Of a DNA stretch of 64,000 nt, positions 25,298 to 34,260 are shown piece by piece. The translations under genes and the position numbers were made by a program. The stretch's first letter is position 1. Every line of letters starts with the position of its first letter. Under the pieces are notes generated by a model that was not told the DNA's origin, searched no databases, and saw only the letters and a program-made list of their open reading frames with translations. Source of the DNA: Pseudoduganella rivuli (GTDB lineage Bacteria > Pseudomonadota > Gammaproteobacteria > Burkholderiales > Burkholderiaceae_D). The DNA lies in the NCBI RefSeq assembly GCF_009674485.1, contig NZ_WKJJ01000002.1, forward strand, positions 186,001 through 250,000, read 5' to 3'.

Positions 25298-26191
25298 CTA
25301 CTTCAGCGCCAGTGCGTTCAAATCGTCGATCCACCCCTGCATCCGCTTGTTCGCATGCTCTTTCTGTTCCGGCGTTGCGATGCGGATCACCGTGTGCACC
25401 AGCTCGATATTGCTCGCCAGGTAAGCATCGAAGAAAGCCTTGCGGTCGGACGGCTTTTCCATCCGGTCGAACAATTCCTTCACCAGGTCCCGGATCCACC
25501 CTTCCGCCACCGCTTGCGTGGGTTTTTCCTGCTGAATTTTCCGCGCCATGTCCAGGATGCTTTGCTGGCGCCGCATGCGTTCGTCCAGCCACAATTCGTT
25601 GTCCAGCGGACGGGCATCGGACGCTTTGCGCAACACCGCTTCCTGTTCGCGGCTGAAGTCGCCGAACCACAGTTCGAATTGCTCCATCGACTTCTTATAG
25701 CGGAACTTCATTTGCTCGGTGCGGTCGCCCTTCATGTTTTTCTTGCGGAAGTCCCGGTTATTCTTGTCGAACTTCTTTTCCATGGCGACGATTTGCGCCG
25801 GCGTGAGTTTCAACGCCAGTTCCGCAATATCCGGCACCGCTTTCATCAGGACGGCTTCCGCCCGCGCACGCGTTTCACGGTAATCGGCCTGCAAATCCGC
25901 CACGGTGGGCGTGCCGTGCAGCTGGCGCTGGGCGGTGTGCAGCAGTTGCACATAGTCCTGCAACTGGGTTTTGCGGTGCCAGCGGAACAAATCGCCGATA
26001 TCGGATTTCACCCCCGGTTTCTGGTCGGACGTCAGGTCGACGTACGCGTCCAGCCACCAGAACAGCAAGGTGTCGCCATTGTTATAGGCGAGCTTTAATG
26101 AACTGCAGGCGCCCAGCAGCGCCAGCAAAAGCATGACGAAAATATAGCGTGCGCCCCTGTGGTGCAGGGCCTGCGTGTTAAACTTTTCCAT
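25298..26191 (-). CDS. DUF6279-family lipoprotein
   Basis: Predicted lipoprotein of about 297 residues from ATG 26191 ([13 protein letters not shown]). The hydrophobic segment and lipobox LLGAC-S lie near residues 17-30. The following [22 protein letters not shown] is the hallmark of DUF6279 proteins, and the rest is charged and largely helical. Function unknown. The proposed start leaves only 27 bases before the divergent glmU ATG, so an internal start nearer the hydrophobic segment (Met at 26134) is an alternative. Confidence 0.75.
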   Translation of the reverse strand: MEKFNTQALHHRGARYIFVMLLLALLGACSSLKLAYNNGDTLLFWWLDAYVDLTSDQKPGVKSDIGDLFRWHRKTQLQDYVQLLHTAQRQLHGTPTVADLQADYRETRARAEAVLMKAVPDIAELALKLTPAQIVAMEKKFDKNNRDFRKKNMKGDRTEQMKFRYKKSMEQFELWFGDFSREQEAVLRKASDARPLDNELWLDERMRRQQSILDMARKIQQEKPTQAVAEGWIRDLVKELFDRMEKPSDRKAFFDAYLASNIELVHTVIRIATPEQKEHANKRMQGWIDDLNALALK

Positions 26192-26218
26192 ATTTTCAAC
26201 TCTCAGTTTATCGGCCAT

Positions 26219-27598
26219 ATGAACGTCGTCATCCTCGCCGCCGGCATGGGCAAACGCATGCAATCCGCCTTGCCGAAAGTGCTGCACCCTATCGCCGGCA
26301 AACCGCTGTTGTCCCACGTTATCCACACTGCGCGCGGCTTGTCCCCGTCCAAATTATGCGTGATTTATGGGCATGGGGGCGCAGCCGTCCTGTCTCACCT
26401 GGAAAAAGAAAAGCAAATCCCCGGCACCGACATTTCCGCTGCGTTGCAAGAACCGCAACTGGGTACGGGCCACGCCGTCATGCAGGCGCTGCCGGTGCTG
26501 GATGAAGCGCATCCGACGTTGATCCTGTACGGCGACGTGCCGCTGACCACGGCCGCCTCGCTGCAACGCCTGGTCGACGCGGCCGGCGCCGACAAGCTGG
26601 GCATTCTCACCGTGGAACAGGACGATCCGTTCGGCCTGGGCCGCATCATCCGCAATGCCGATGGCGCCATCGAGCGCATCGTGGAAGAAAAAGATGCCAC
26701 GCCGGAACAGCGCGCCATCAAGGAAATCAACAGCGGCATCATCGTGGCGCCTACCCGCCACCTGAAGAAATGGCTGTCCGCGCTGCAAAACAACAACGCG
26801 CAAGGCGAGTACTACCTGACCGACATCGTGGCCCAGGCCGTGACGGACGGCGTGCCGGTGGTGTCGGCGCAACCGTCCGGCCAGTGGGAAGTGGCAGGCG
26901 TGAACAGCAAGGTGCAACTGGCCCAGCTGGAACGCATCCACCAATTGAACATTGCCCAGGCGCTGCTGGAGCGCGGCGTCACGCTGATGGACCCGTCCCG
27001 CATCGACGTACGCGGCGAATTGATTTGCGGCCGCGACGTGACGATCGACGTCGGCTGCGTATTCGAAGGCAAGGTCGAACTGGCCGATGGCGTGACGGTC
27101 GGCGCGCACAGCGTGCTGGTCAATACGACAGTGGGCGCCGGCGCCAATATCAAGCCGTTCTGCCATTTCGAAGAAGCGGTGGTCGGCGCCGCTTCGCAGG
27201 TGGGGCCGTACGCCCGCCTGCGCCCTGGCACGGAATTGGGTGAAGATGTCCACATCGGCAACTTCGTGGAAGTCAAAAACAGCCAGATCGCCGCGCACAG
27301 CAAGGCCAATCACCTGGCCTACGTGGGCGACGCCACCATCGGTTCGAAAGTCAACGTGGGCGCCGGTGTCATCACCTGTAACTACGACGGCGCGAATAAA
27401 TTCCGCACCGTGATCGAAGACGACGCGTTCATCGGCAGCGATTGCCAGCTGGTGGCCCCCGTCACCGTCGGCCGCGGCGCCACCATCGGCGCGGGCACGA
27501 CCTTGACCAAGGATGCGCCGGCGGAACAGTTGACGATTTCCCGTCCCAAGCAAACGTCGGTCGCCGGCTGGAAACGTCCGGTGAAAATCAAGAAGTAA
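26219..27598 (+). CDS. glmU: Bifunctional UDP-N-acetylglucosamine pyrophosphorylase / glucosamine-1-phosphate N-acetyltransferase
   Basis: Makes UDP-GlcNAc for peptidoglycan and LPS from glucosamine-1-phosphate. The 459-residue protein starts [14 protein letters not shown], the pyrophosphorylase loop with Lys in the position usually taken by Thr. It continues with YGDVPL and then a left-handed beta-helix of hexapeptide repeats with the acetyltransferase segment [19 protein letters not shown] and YDGANK. The frame is open further upstream to 26159, but homologues start at 26219. glmS lies 1.2 kb downstream, separated by the DnaA-like array and an lrp gene. A perfect DnaA box (26319-26327) falls inside the coding region. 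Confidence 0.97.
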   Translation: MNVVILAAGMGKRMQSALPKVLHPIAGKPLLSHVIHTARGLSPSKLCVIYGHGGAAVLSHLEKEKQIPGTDISAALQEPQLGTGHAVMQALPVLDEAHPTLILYGDVPLTTAASLQRLVDAAGADKLGILTVEQDDPFGLGRIIRNADGAIERIVEEKDATPEQRAIKEINSGIIVAPTRHLKKWLSALQNNNAQGEYYLTDIVAQAVTDGVPVVSAQPSGQWEVAGVNSKVQLAQLERIHQLNIAQALLERGVTLMDPSRIDVRGELICGRDVTIDVGCVFEGKVELADGVTVGAHSVLVNTTVGAGANIKPFCHFEEAVVGAASQVGPYARLRPGTELGEDVHIGNFVEVKNSQIAAHSKANHLAYVGDATIGSKVNVGAGVITCNYDGANKFRTVIEDDAFIGSDCQLVAPVTVGRGATIGAGTTLTKDAPAEQLTISRPKQTSVAGWKRPVKIKK

Positions 27599-27616
27599 TT
27601 CAGGCTGATCCCCTGC

Positions 27617-27644
27617 AATGGCGCCCTTTGCGGCGCCATTTTTT
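27617..27644 (+). terminator. Intrinsic terminator of glmU
   Basis: AATGGCGCC (27617-27625) and GGCGCCATT (27632-27640) form a 9-bp stem with a 6-base loop followed by a T-run. It ends glmU transcription before the DnaA-box-like array. Confidence 0.88.
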
Positions 27645-27656
27645 ATGGCCGGAAGT

Positions 27657-28130
27657 TGTGGATAAATGTGTTGAAAAGCCTGCGAAAAAGCTGGGATTAA
27701 GCAGCGGATATCCTGTGGGGTGCCGGAGGATAAGATGAGGACAACTTGCCGCGTGCGCTGAAATCATTCGCTGGCGTTGGGGTGATAAGCGATGTGTATA
27801 ACTTTGTTGAAAAGCGTGGGGTTAAGCAGGGGACAGGCTGTGTATGAGCAGGGGAAAGCTGGTGAATAAGTGGCGATGACAGTGCGGCGTGCCGTGGCTG
27901 TGGCGGCGGTGCATAAACTTGTGGGTAAGCGGCTGGATAAGCGTCTGAAAAATGGTGGATAGCCGTTGAATAATCCGGGATAACCGGAACGCACATGTGT
28001 ATAAGGCTGTGTAAAAACAGGGGATAGCACAGGCATAACTATCCACAGGCTTTTAGCGGGACATCAACCTTGAAATGTGAATAACAATGTGGGTAACCCT
28101 GTGAAAACCCCCTGCATATGCTGCGTATAA
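27657..28130 (-). repeat. Phased tandem array of degenerate DnaA-box-like units
   Basis: About 470 bases with no gene, between the convergent 3' ends of glmU and an lrp gene. Units resembling TGTGNATAA recur every 11-12 bases. Exact matches are at 27657, 27793, 27996 and 28076. One-mismatch forms are at 27839, 27861, 27908, 27920, 28088 and 28122. Weaker ones between keep the phase (for example 27669, 27681, 27692, 27703, 27714, 27725, 27736). One inverted CTATCCACA lies at 28039. The phase is seen directly; DnaA binding is inference. It cannot be an upstream promoter region for either neighbour. Confidence 0.75.
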
Positions 28131-28174
28131 CTGGCATCCGGCAGTGGAAAACTTTACGCCTCGTAGAGCGTCGC

Positions 28175-28651
28175 TCACACGGGAATCCGCGTTTCAAACT
28201 TGCTGCGGAAGGTGGAAAAGTACGTTTTGACGTTGCGTACATTGGTGCGGGTGGCGAAGAGGCGGTGCGCCAGCGCGTGATAGGCCGGCATATCCGCCAC
28301 CTGCAGCACCAGCACGAAATCCGGCCCCGGCGACACGCGGTAGCACTGCAGCACGGCTGCCTCCCCCGCCACGTGCTGCTCGAATTCTTCCATGCGTTCG
28401 GCAGCCTGCACGTCGAGCGTGATTTCCACAATGGCGGTCAGGCCCGCGCCCACCTTGTCCGGCGCCAGCAGCGCCACCTGGCGCGCAATCACGCCCGTCT
28501 CGGTCAAATGCTTGACGCGCCGCAGGCATGTCGGGGCGGACACGTGCACCAGTTGCGCCAATTCCGCATTGGTCAGCGCCGCATTGTCCTGCAATACGTT
28601 CAAAATGCGACGGTCGATATCGTCGAAGGACGAAGTGGATGGAATATTCAT
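28175..28651 (-). CDS. Lrp/AsnC-family transcriptional regulator upstream of glmS
   Basis: A 158-residue regulator with winged helix-turn-helix DIDRRILNVLQDNAALTNAELAQLVHVSAPTCLRRVKHL and a C-terminal RAM-type ligand domain (VLQCYRVSPGPDFVLVLQVADMPAYHAL). It is divergent from glmS, with a 147-base AT-rich gap that carries three GAAAT...ATTTC palindromes, so it may control itself and possibly glmS. Distinct from the regulator beside putA. Confidence 0.9.
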   Translation of the reverse strand: MNIPSTSSFDDIDRRILNVLQDNAALTNAELAQLVHVSAPTCLRRVKHLTETGVIARQVALLAPDKVGAGLTAIVEITLDVQAAERMEEFEQHVAGEAAVLQCYRVSPGPDFVLVLQVADMPAYHALAHRLFATRTNVRNVKTYFSTFRSKFETRIPV

Positions 28652-28670
28652 TCAGATTATCGTTGAATAT

Positions 28671-28742
28671 GAAATTTAATTTCTACACTATACACACTTG
28701 AAATAAAATTTCATGCACGATTGAAATAGGAAAGCATATTTC
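28671..28742. promoter_or_regulatory. Three GAAAT/ATTTC palindromes between lrp and glmS
   Basis: GAAAT-TTA-ATTTC (28671-28683), GAAAT-AAA-ATTTC (28700-28712) and GAAAT (28723-28727) paired with ATTTC (28738-28742) across 10 bases. The first two start 29 bases apart. Repeated, AT-centred palindromes in a divergent regulator promoter are typical of Lrp-type operators. Confidence 0.55.
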
Positions 28743-28798
28743 ACAGACGCTGCTCTACACTGGTTGTCATTAAATAACTCATCCAGACAAGGACCACC

Positions 28799-30628
28799 AT
28801 GTGCGGCATCGTCGGCGCAGTAGCGCAGCGTAACATCACCCCTATCCTGGTCGAAGGCTTGAAGCGCCTGGAATACCGTGGCTACGATTCGTGCGGCGTG
28901 GCGCTGCACGTTGATGGCAAATTGCAGCGCTCGCGCTCGACCTCCCGCGTGGCGGACCTGGGCAAGCAGGTGGAAGAAACCGGCCTGAACGGCTTCACCG
29001 GCATCGCCCACACCCGCTGGGCCACGCATGGCGCGCCGGCATCGCACAACGCCCACCCGCACTTCTCGCCCACGTCGGACAACGCCCGCATCGCGCTGGT
29101 CCACAACGGCATCATTGAAAACCACGACGAACTGCGCAAGGAACTGCAAGACCTGGGCTACGTGTTCCAGAGCCAGACCGACACGGAAGTCATCGCCCAC
29201 CTGGTCGACCACATGTACCAGGGCGATTTATTTGAAACCGTGCAGCAGGCCGTCAAGCGCCTGCATGGCGCGTACGCGATCGCCGTGTTCTGCCGCGAAG
29301 AACCGCACCGCGTGGTGGCGGCGCGCCAGGGTTCGCCGCTGATCGTCGGCCTGGGCAATGGTGAAAACTTTGTCGCCTCCGACGCGATGGCGCTGGCCGG
29401 CACCACCGACCAGATCATTTACCTGGAAGAAGGCGACGTGGTCGACCTGCAACTGGGCCGCGTGTGGATCGCCGACGTCAACGGCAAGCAAGTCGAGCGT
29501 GAAGTCAAAACCGTGCACGCGCACACCGGCGCGGCGGAACTGGGCCCGTACCGCCACTTCATGCAAAAGGAAATCTTCGAACAGCCGCGCGTCATTGGCG
29601 ACACGCTGGACGGCGTCACGGGCGTGATGCCGGAACTGTTCGGCGACGGCGCCTACCAGGTGTTCAAGGACATCGACCGCGTGCTGGTGCTGGCCTGCGG
29701 CACCAGCTACTACGCGGGTTTGACGGCCAAGTACTGGATCGAATCGATCGCCAAGCTGCCGGTCAACGTGGAAATCGCGTCCGAATACCGCTACCGCGAT
29801 TCCGTGCCGCATCCGAAAACCCTGGTGGTGACGATTTCGCAAAGCGGTGAAACCGCCGACACCCTGGCGGCGCTGAAACACGCGCGCGCACAGGGCATGG
29901 AACACACGCTGACGATCTGCAACGTGTCGACCAGCGCCATGGTGCGCGAATGCAAACTGGCGTACATCACGCGCGCCGGTGTGGAAGTGGGCGTGGCGTC
30001 GACCAAGGCGTTCACCACGCAGCTGGTGGGCCTGTTCCTGCTGACGATGACCTTGGCGCAAGTCAATGGCCGCCTGAGCGAAGAGGAAGAAGCCGCGCAC
30101 CTGAAAGCGCTGCGCCACCTGCCGGCGTCGGTCTCGGCCGTGCTGGCGCTGGAGCCGCAAATCATCGCGTGGGCGGACGAATTCGCCCGCAAGGAAAACG
30201 CGCTGTTCCTGGGCCGTGGCCTGCACTACCCGATCGCGCTGGAAGGCGCGCTGAAGCTGAAGGAAATTTCGTACATCCATGCGGAAGCCTATCCGGCCGG
30301 CGAACTGAAACACGGCCCGCTGGCGCTGGTGACGGAAGAAATGCCGGTGGTGACGATCGCCCCGAACGACGCCCTGCTGGAAAAGCTGAAATCGAACATG
30401 CAGGAAGTGCGCGCCCGCGGCGGCCAGCTGTTCGTGTTTGCCGACGTCGATTCGCGCATCCAGTCCAGCGACGGCGTGCACGTGATCCGCATGCCGGAAC
30501 ACTATGGCCAGCTGTCGCCGATTCTGCACGTGGTGTCGCTGCAGTTGCTGGCGTATCACTCGGCGCTGGCGCGCGGGACGGACGTGGATAAACCACGCAA
30601 TCTGGCGAAGTCGGTGACGGTGGAGTAA
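28799..30628 (+). CDS. glmS: Glutamine--fructose-6-phosphate aminotransferase (isomerizing)
   Basis: Makes glucosamine-6-phosphate, the first step of amino-sugar synthesis. The 609 residues begin [10 protein letters not shown], with Cys2 as the N-terminal nucleophile of the glutaminase domain. Two SIS sugar-isomerase domains follow (about 285-430 and 455-600), with [11 protein letters not shown] and [15 protein letters not shown], and the conserved C-terminal NLAKSVTVE. The start is fixed by the processed Cys2. No glmS ribozyme is expected in this phylum and none is visible upstream. Confidence 0.97.
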   Translation: MCGIVGAVAQRNITPILVEGLKRLEYRGYDSCGVALHVDGKLQRSRSTSRVADLGKQVEETGLNGFTGIAHTRWATHGAPASHNAHPHFSPTSDNARIALVHNGIIENHDELRKELQDLGYVFQSQTDTEVIAHLVDHMYQGDLFETVQQAVKRLHGAYAIAVFCREEPHRVVAARQGSPLIVGLGNGENFVASDAMALAGTTDQIIYLEEGDVVDLQLGRVWIADVNGKQVEREVKTVHAHTGAAELGPYRHFMQKEIFEQPRVIGDTLDGVTGVMPELFGDGAYQVFKDIDRVLVLACGTSYYAGLTAKYWIESIAKLPVNVEIASEYRYRDSVPHPKTLVVTISQSGETADTLAALKHARAQGMEHTLTICNVSTSAMVRECKLAYITRAGVEVGVASTKAFTTQLVGLFLLTMTLAQVNGRLSEEEEAAHLKALRHLPASVSAVLALEPQIIAWADEFARKENALFLGRGLHYPIALEGALKLKEISYIHAEAYPAGELKHGPLALVTEEMPVVTIAPNDALLEKLKSNMQEVRARGGQLFVFADVDSRIQSSDGVHVIRMPEHYGQLSPILHVVSLQLLAYHSALARGTDVDKPRNLAKSVTVE

Positions 30629-30680
30629 GCGGGGAGGCGGTCGCTGACGCGAGTGCAGAAAAATAACAAAGTCTGACAAA

Positions 30681-30704
30681 GCACAGGGGCGATCGCCCCT
30701 GTGC
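30681..30704. terminator. Perfect 24-base palindrome between glmS and ltrA-like gene
   Basis: A perfect palindrome of two 12-base halves starting GCACAGGGGCGA lies three bases past the leftward ltrA-like stop and 52 bases past the glmS stop. There is no strong T-run on either side, so it is probably a weak bidirectional terminator or mRNA end structure. Confidence 0.55.
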
Positions 30705-30707
30705 TCA

Positions 30708-31856
30708 TCATGGATGGTCCCCACGCCCGGAGGGCACGGTCAGGTATTTGAGACTGAGGAACGCATAACAAATCACCGCAGCGGTCAGACCAAGCAGGAT
30801 GTAATTGGTTCTGGACAATAGCAGCGCAAATCCGGTCAACACGAAAACGACCAGGGTGTTGACCACCAACTGGCGCCGCAGCTCGGGACGCTCCATGAAA
30901 TAGGCGTACTGCTTGCCAATGAAAAAGCAAACCGTGCCGATGACCGTCAGTACGCGGAAATCGGCTATCCGCATGTCGTCCAGGATCGCATGCCGTATCA
31001 GGCTGGCAAGGATCGACAGGCCGATGAAAACGAATAAATGCGAGTACAGGACCGAATGACCGGTCGCGAGCTTCTGTCTGGACAGCAAGTGAAAACTGTC
31101 AAAGTAGACCCACCAGATGCTCGATATCGTCACGAAGCCGGTGGCCGCGGTCACCAGCTTCTCGACATTCCAGCTGATATTGGCCAGTCCCGTCGACAGG
31201 CTGATAACGGACTCTCCCAGCAAGATGAGCGTGAGCAGGCCCACACGCTCGATCAGGTGTTCGGTATGCGCCGGGATGCCTCGCAGACGACGCGGCAAAA
31301 AACAGATGAACGCAACCAGATCGAACAGTATGCCAAGGTAAAGCACGGCATAGCGCTGTGGCGCCGGGAACAGAATCGCCGCGAGGCTGATGGTGGCGCC
31401 AACGAGGGTCGCCCACCCGACTGCCGTTGTCAGTTGCACGCTTTCCTTGTGCCGGTGTTTCGACACGAAATACATCATGGCGATGATGTATTTCGAACTG
31501 GCGTAGCAGACGATGATGGCCTCAAAGCTGGCCAGGAACCGTTGGTCGATCAAGCCTGAGATGATCGTCACCAGGAACATGATGAACAGGGTAGCCAGCC
31601 GATGCTTGCGGTCATCCGCGTCGAACCGGTTGGCATACATCGTGTGGCTGACCCAAATCCACCACAAGGGTATGAAAGTGAGAACGTATTGCCAGAACCG
31701 CAGTGGGGCCAGATGACCCTCATGCGTGTGGTTCAGGATATGCGTGACGTCACCGATCGCCACCACAAAAATCAGGTCGAAGAACAACTCGAGCCAGGTG
31801 GCACGGCGATTGGGGTCGAAATATTTTGTCTTCTGCATCTCGGGCAGTTGCGTCAT
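30708..31856 (-). CDS. Low-temperature-requirement protein A (LtrA)-family membrane protein
   Basis: A 382-residue integral membrane protein with about ten hydrophobic segments and the LtrA start NRRATWLELFFDLIFVVAIGDVTH, followed by WWIWVSHTMYANRFDADD. The family is named for a Listeria gene needed for growth in the cold; the molecular role is unknown. It is convergent with glmS and lies alone. Met7 (MQKTKYFD) is a possible alternative start. Confidence 0.85.
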   Translation of the reverse strand: MTQLPEMQKTKYFDPNRRATWLELFFDLIFVVAIGDVTHILNHTHEGHLAPLRFWQYVLTFIPLWWIWVSHTMYANRFDADDRKHRLATLFIMFLVTIISGLIDQRFLASFEAIIVCYASSKYIIAMMYFVSKHRHKESVQLTTAVGWATLVGATISLAAILFPAPQRYAVLYLGILFDLVAFICFLPRRLRGIPAHTEHLIERVGLLTLILLGESVISLSTGLANISWNVEKLVTAATGFVTISSIWWVYFDSFHLLSRQKLATGHSVLYSHLFVFIGLSILASLIRHAILDDMRIADFRVLTVIGTVCFFIGKQYAYFMERPELRRQLVVNTLVVFVLTGFALLLSRTNYILLGLTAAVICYAFLSLKYLTVPSGRGDHP

Positions 31857-32157
31857 AAGAATGCATTGGACTCGTGGACGTTCCCGGGCCGCTTCGCGCG
31901 GACCGTGTCATCGCGCGTCGCCAACTGCACCGATACTAGCAGCTTATCCACCGTAACCGGGAAAGACCGCGCGCGCTTGCGGGGATCGACGGGGCGCACT
32001 GCAGAGCGGCGCTCCTAATGAAAACCGCACTCCGCCGGCTTTTGCTACCCTCCCAACATCTCCAAGGCTCTCAATAGCCTGCCCAGTCAGTGGTCCCCCA
32101 TGTGATGCGGCCGCACTCGCATTCGGCTCTGCCTCACACCATTCGTGAGGTGCAAGC
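31857..32157. other. Intergenic region without recognised gene
   Basis: A 301-base divergent gap between the ltrA-like gene and the lectin-dehydrogenase gene. I see no convincing small gene. It contains a TTATCCACC sequence near 31947 and a ribosome site (GAGGTG) before the GTG at 32158, but no clear promoter or palindrome I would defend. Confidence 0.4.
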
Positions 32158-34260
32158 GTGATCAAATCCATCCCCTTCATCGAAGCTCTGCAGGCAAGCT
32201 GTCCGCCACGCGGTTTCGCAGTAATGCACGTGATCGCCGGCCTCGGCATATGCAGCATATCGCCCACCGTCGCCGCGGCCCCAACTCAACTGCTGGTGAG
32301 CGGGCCTTCGCAACGGTGCCTGGACATCTACATGGGCAGCCAGGAGCCCGCCACCCCCGCGATCATTTTTGATTGCCACGGCAGGATCAACCAGCAGTGG
32401 GAATACACCGCCGCAGGCGAACTGAGAACCTTCGATGGCGCGCGCTGCCTGGACGTCAGGGCGGCAAGCACGCAACCCACGGCCATCGTGCAATCCTATC
32501 CCTGCCACGGCCGCGCCAACCAGAAATGGACGATCAAGCCGGACAAGACCATCGTCAGTGCCCAATCCGGACTGTGCCTGACGGTGCAGGGTGGCCGCAC
32601 GGTGAACGGCACCGGCATCGATATGTGGCCCTGCCAGGGCTTGGCTCACCAGCAATGGTCATTCAGCGCGGTGCCGCCTTCAACCAACGACACGCAGGCG
32701 CCAACGCCACCGAGCGGGTTGGCCATCAGCGCCCTGACGTGCCGCTCCGCCACGCTGACGTGGAAGGCCGCCACCGACAACGTCGGTGTCGCGTATTACG
32801 ACATTTATCGCGATGGCCAGGCCCTGGGGACGGTGAATGCCAGTACGCTGACTGCCCAGCTCACGCTGACGCCGGGCGCCAGTTGGGGCCTGTACGTCAA
32901 TGCGCGCGACGGGGCCGGCAATGTTTCGCAGGCCAGCACGACGCTTCCGCTCAAGGTTCCGCAGTGCGAGACCGACACCCAGGCCCCGTCGGTGCCGACC
33001 GGCTTGCGCGGAAGCGTGTCGGGCACCACGGCGACGCTGGCATGGAATGCATCCACCGACAATGTGGGCGTCACCGGCTACGACGTCTATCGCAACAGTA
33101 CGAAAGTCGGCAGCACCAGTTCGCTCGGGTACGTCGACTCCGGGCTCGCCGCCGAGACCACGTACCAGTACACGGTCGCTGCCCGCGACGCGCAAGGCAA
33201 CGTCTCGCCGCGCGGGACCACCTTGTCCTTAACCTCAGGAAAGAGCTGCACCGATGTCATCTGCTCAGCGGCCCAGGTGGCTGCCGAGACGGATATCCCA
33301 TGGGGGCTGGCTGCCTTGCCGGATGGAACAGTCCTGTACAGCCGGCGCGACGCGCAAGACATCATCCGGCTGGACCCGGTCACCGGAACCAAGACGTCGC
33401 TGGGCACCATTCCCAACGTCCAGGGTACCGATGGCGAGGGCGGCCTGCTGGGCATCGCCGTCCCCGCCGGCTTCCCTGACGCGGATAACTGGCTTTACGT
33501 GTTCCACACCAGCCCCACGGACAACCGCATCGTGCGCGTTCGCTATGTGAACGGGAAGCTCGACGTGGCATCCCTCGAGGTCTTGTTGAAGGGCATCGGG
33601 CGCAACAAATTCCACAATGGCGGGCGGCTCCGTTTCGGCCCGGACGGCAAGCTGTACGCGGCGACGGGCGATGGGCAAAACGGCCCGTTCGCGCAAGACA
33701 TCCGGCAACTTTCCGGCAAGATCCTGCGGCTGAATCCGAATGGCACGCCGCCCGCTGATAATCCGTTCGGGAATTATGTCTGGAGCTACGGCCACCGCAA
33801 TCCACAGGGGCTGGCTTTCGACGCCAGCGGCCGCTTGTGGGAACAGGAATTTGGCGATTCGCAGGATGAGACCAACTTGATCGTCAAAGGCGGCAACTAT
33901 GGCTGGCCGAATTGCGAAGGCGTGATATCGCGCGCCGGGACTGGCTGTGCCACGGCGGGCTATGTCGCGCCGAAATATACCTATCGCAATACGGAAGCAT
34001 CGTGCAGCGGCATCGCCATCGTCGGCAATGCGCTGTACGTCGGCTGTCTGGCCGGCAAGCGTTTGTATCGCAGCGAAATCAGCGGGTCCAGCCTGGTGAA
34101 CGTGCGGCAATTCTTTGTCGGCACCTATGGCCGCATCCGCACCGTGGAACCGTCGATTGACGGCAATTTGTGGATGACGACCAGCGATGCCGCGGGGGAC
34201 AAGGACAGTATCCCGAACAATACCAATACACAGATCCTGAAAATCATATTGAAACCGTAG
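32158..34260 (+). CDS. Secreted ricin-lectin / fibronectin III / PQQ-type sugar dehydrogenase fusion
   Basis: A 700-residue exported multidomain protein. After a signal segment ending near SPTVAAA (about residue 40) comes a beta-trefoil lectin with three QxW repeats (NQQWEY, NQKWTI, HQQWSF). Two fibronectin type III domains (about 180-270 and 275-365) follow, each with TDNVGV..YDVYR. The C-terminal six-bladed glucose/sorbosone dehydrogenase domain has FHNGGRLRFGPDGKLYAATGDG and WSYGHRNPQGLAFD. It probably binds a polysaccharide and oxidises a sugar in the periplasm or outside. The GTG start has GAGG upstream; ATG at 32224 is an alternative. Its 3' end overlaps the convergent LysR gene by 17 bases. 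Confidence 0.85.
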   Translation: MIKSIPFIEALQASCPPRGFAVMHVIAGLGICSISPTVAAAPTQLLVSGPSQRCLDIYMGSQEPATPAIIFDCHGRINQQWEYTAAGELRTFDGARCLDVRAASTQPTAIVQSYPCHGRANQKWTIKPDKTIVSAQSGLCLTVQGGRTVNGTGIDMWPCQGLAHQQWSFSAVPPSTNDTQAPTPPSGLAISALTCRSATLTWKAATDNVGVAYYDIYRDGQALGTVNASTLTAQLTLTPGASWGLYVNARDGAGNVSQASTTLPLKVPQCETDTQAPSVPTGLRGSVSGTTATLAWNASTDNVGVTGYDVYRNSTKVGSTSSLGYVDSGLAAETTYQYTVAARDAQGNVSPRGTTLSLTSGKSCTDVICSAAQVAAETDIPWGLAALPDGTVLYSRRDAQDIIRLDPVTGTKTSLGTIPNVQGTDGEGGLLGIAVPAGFPDADNWLYVFHTSPTDNRIVRVRYVNGKLDVASLEVLLKGIGRNKFHNGGRLRFGPDGKLYAATGDGQNGPFAQDIRQLSGKILRLNPNGTPPADNPFGNYVWSYGHRNPQGLAFDASGRLWEQEFGDSQDETNLIVKGGNYGWPNCEGVISRAGTGCATAGYVAPKYTYRNTEASCSGIAIVGNALYVGCLAGKRLYRSEISGSSLVNVRQFFVGTYGRIRTVEPSIDGNLWMTTSDAAGDKDSIPNNTNTQILKIILKP

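Noticed and set aside
27697..28046. Three overlapping leftward open frames of 74-99 codons
   Set aside because: They fall inside the phased DnaA-like array; their Pro/Tyr/Thr-rich translation is a by-product of the repeating TTATNCACA-like motif, and none has a ribosome site or family resemblance.
27657..28130. CRISPR array
   Set aside because: Units are 11-12 bases, degenerate and without spacers of constant length; no cas genes are present.
28652..28798. glmS ribozyme upstream of glmS
   Set aside because: The leader is short and AT-rich with palindromes typical of a protein operator; the ribozyme is known mainly from Gram-positive bacteria and no matching fold was seen.
30681..30704. Protein operator in the 24-base palindrome
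   Set aside because: It lies between two convergent 3' ends, where a terminator or mRNA-end structure is the simpler explanation.
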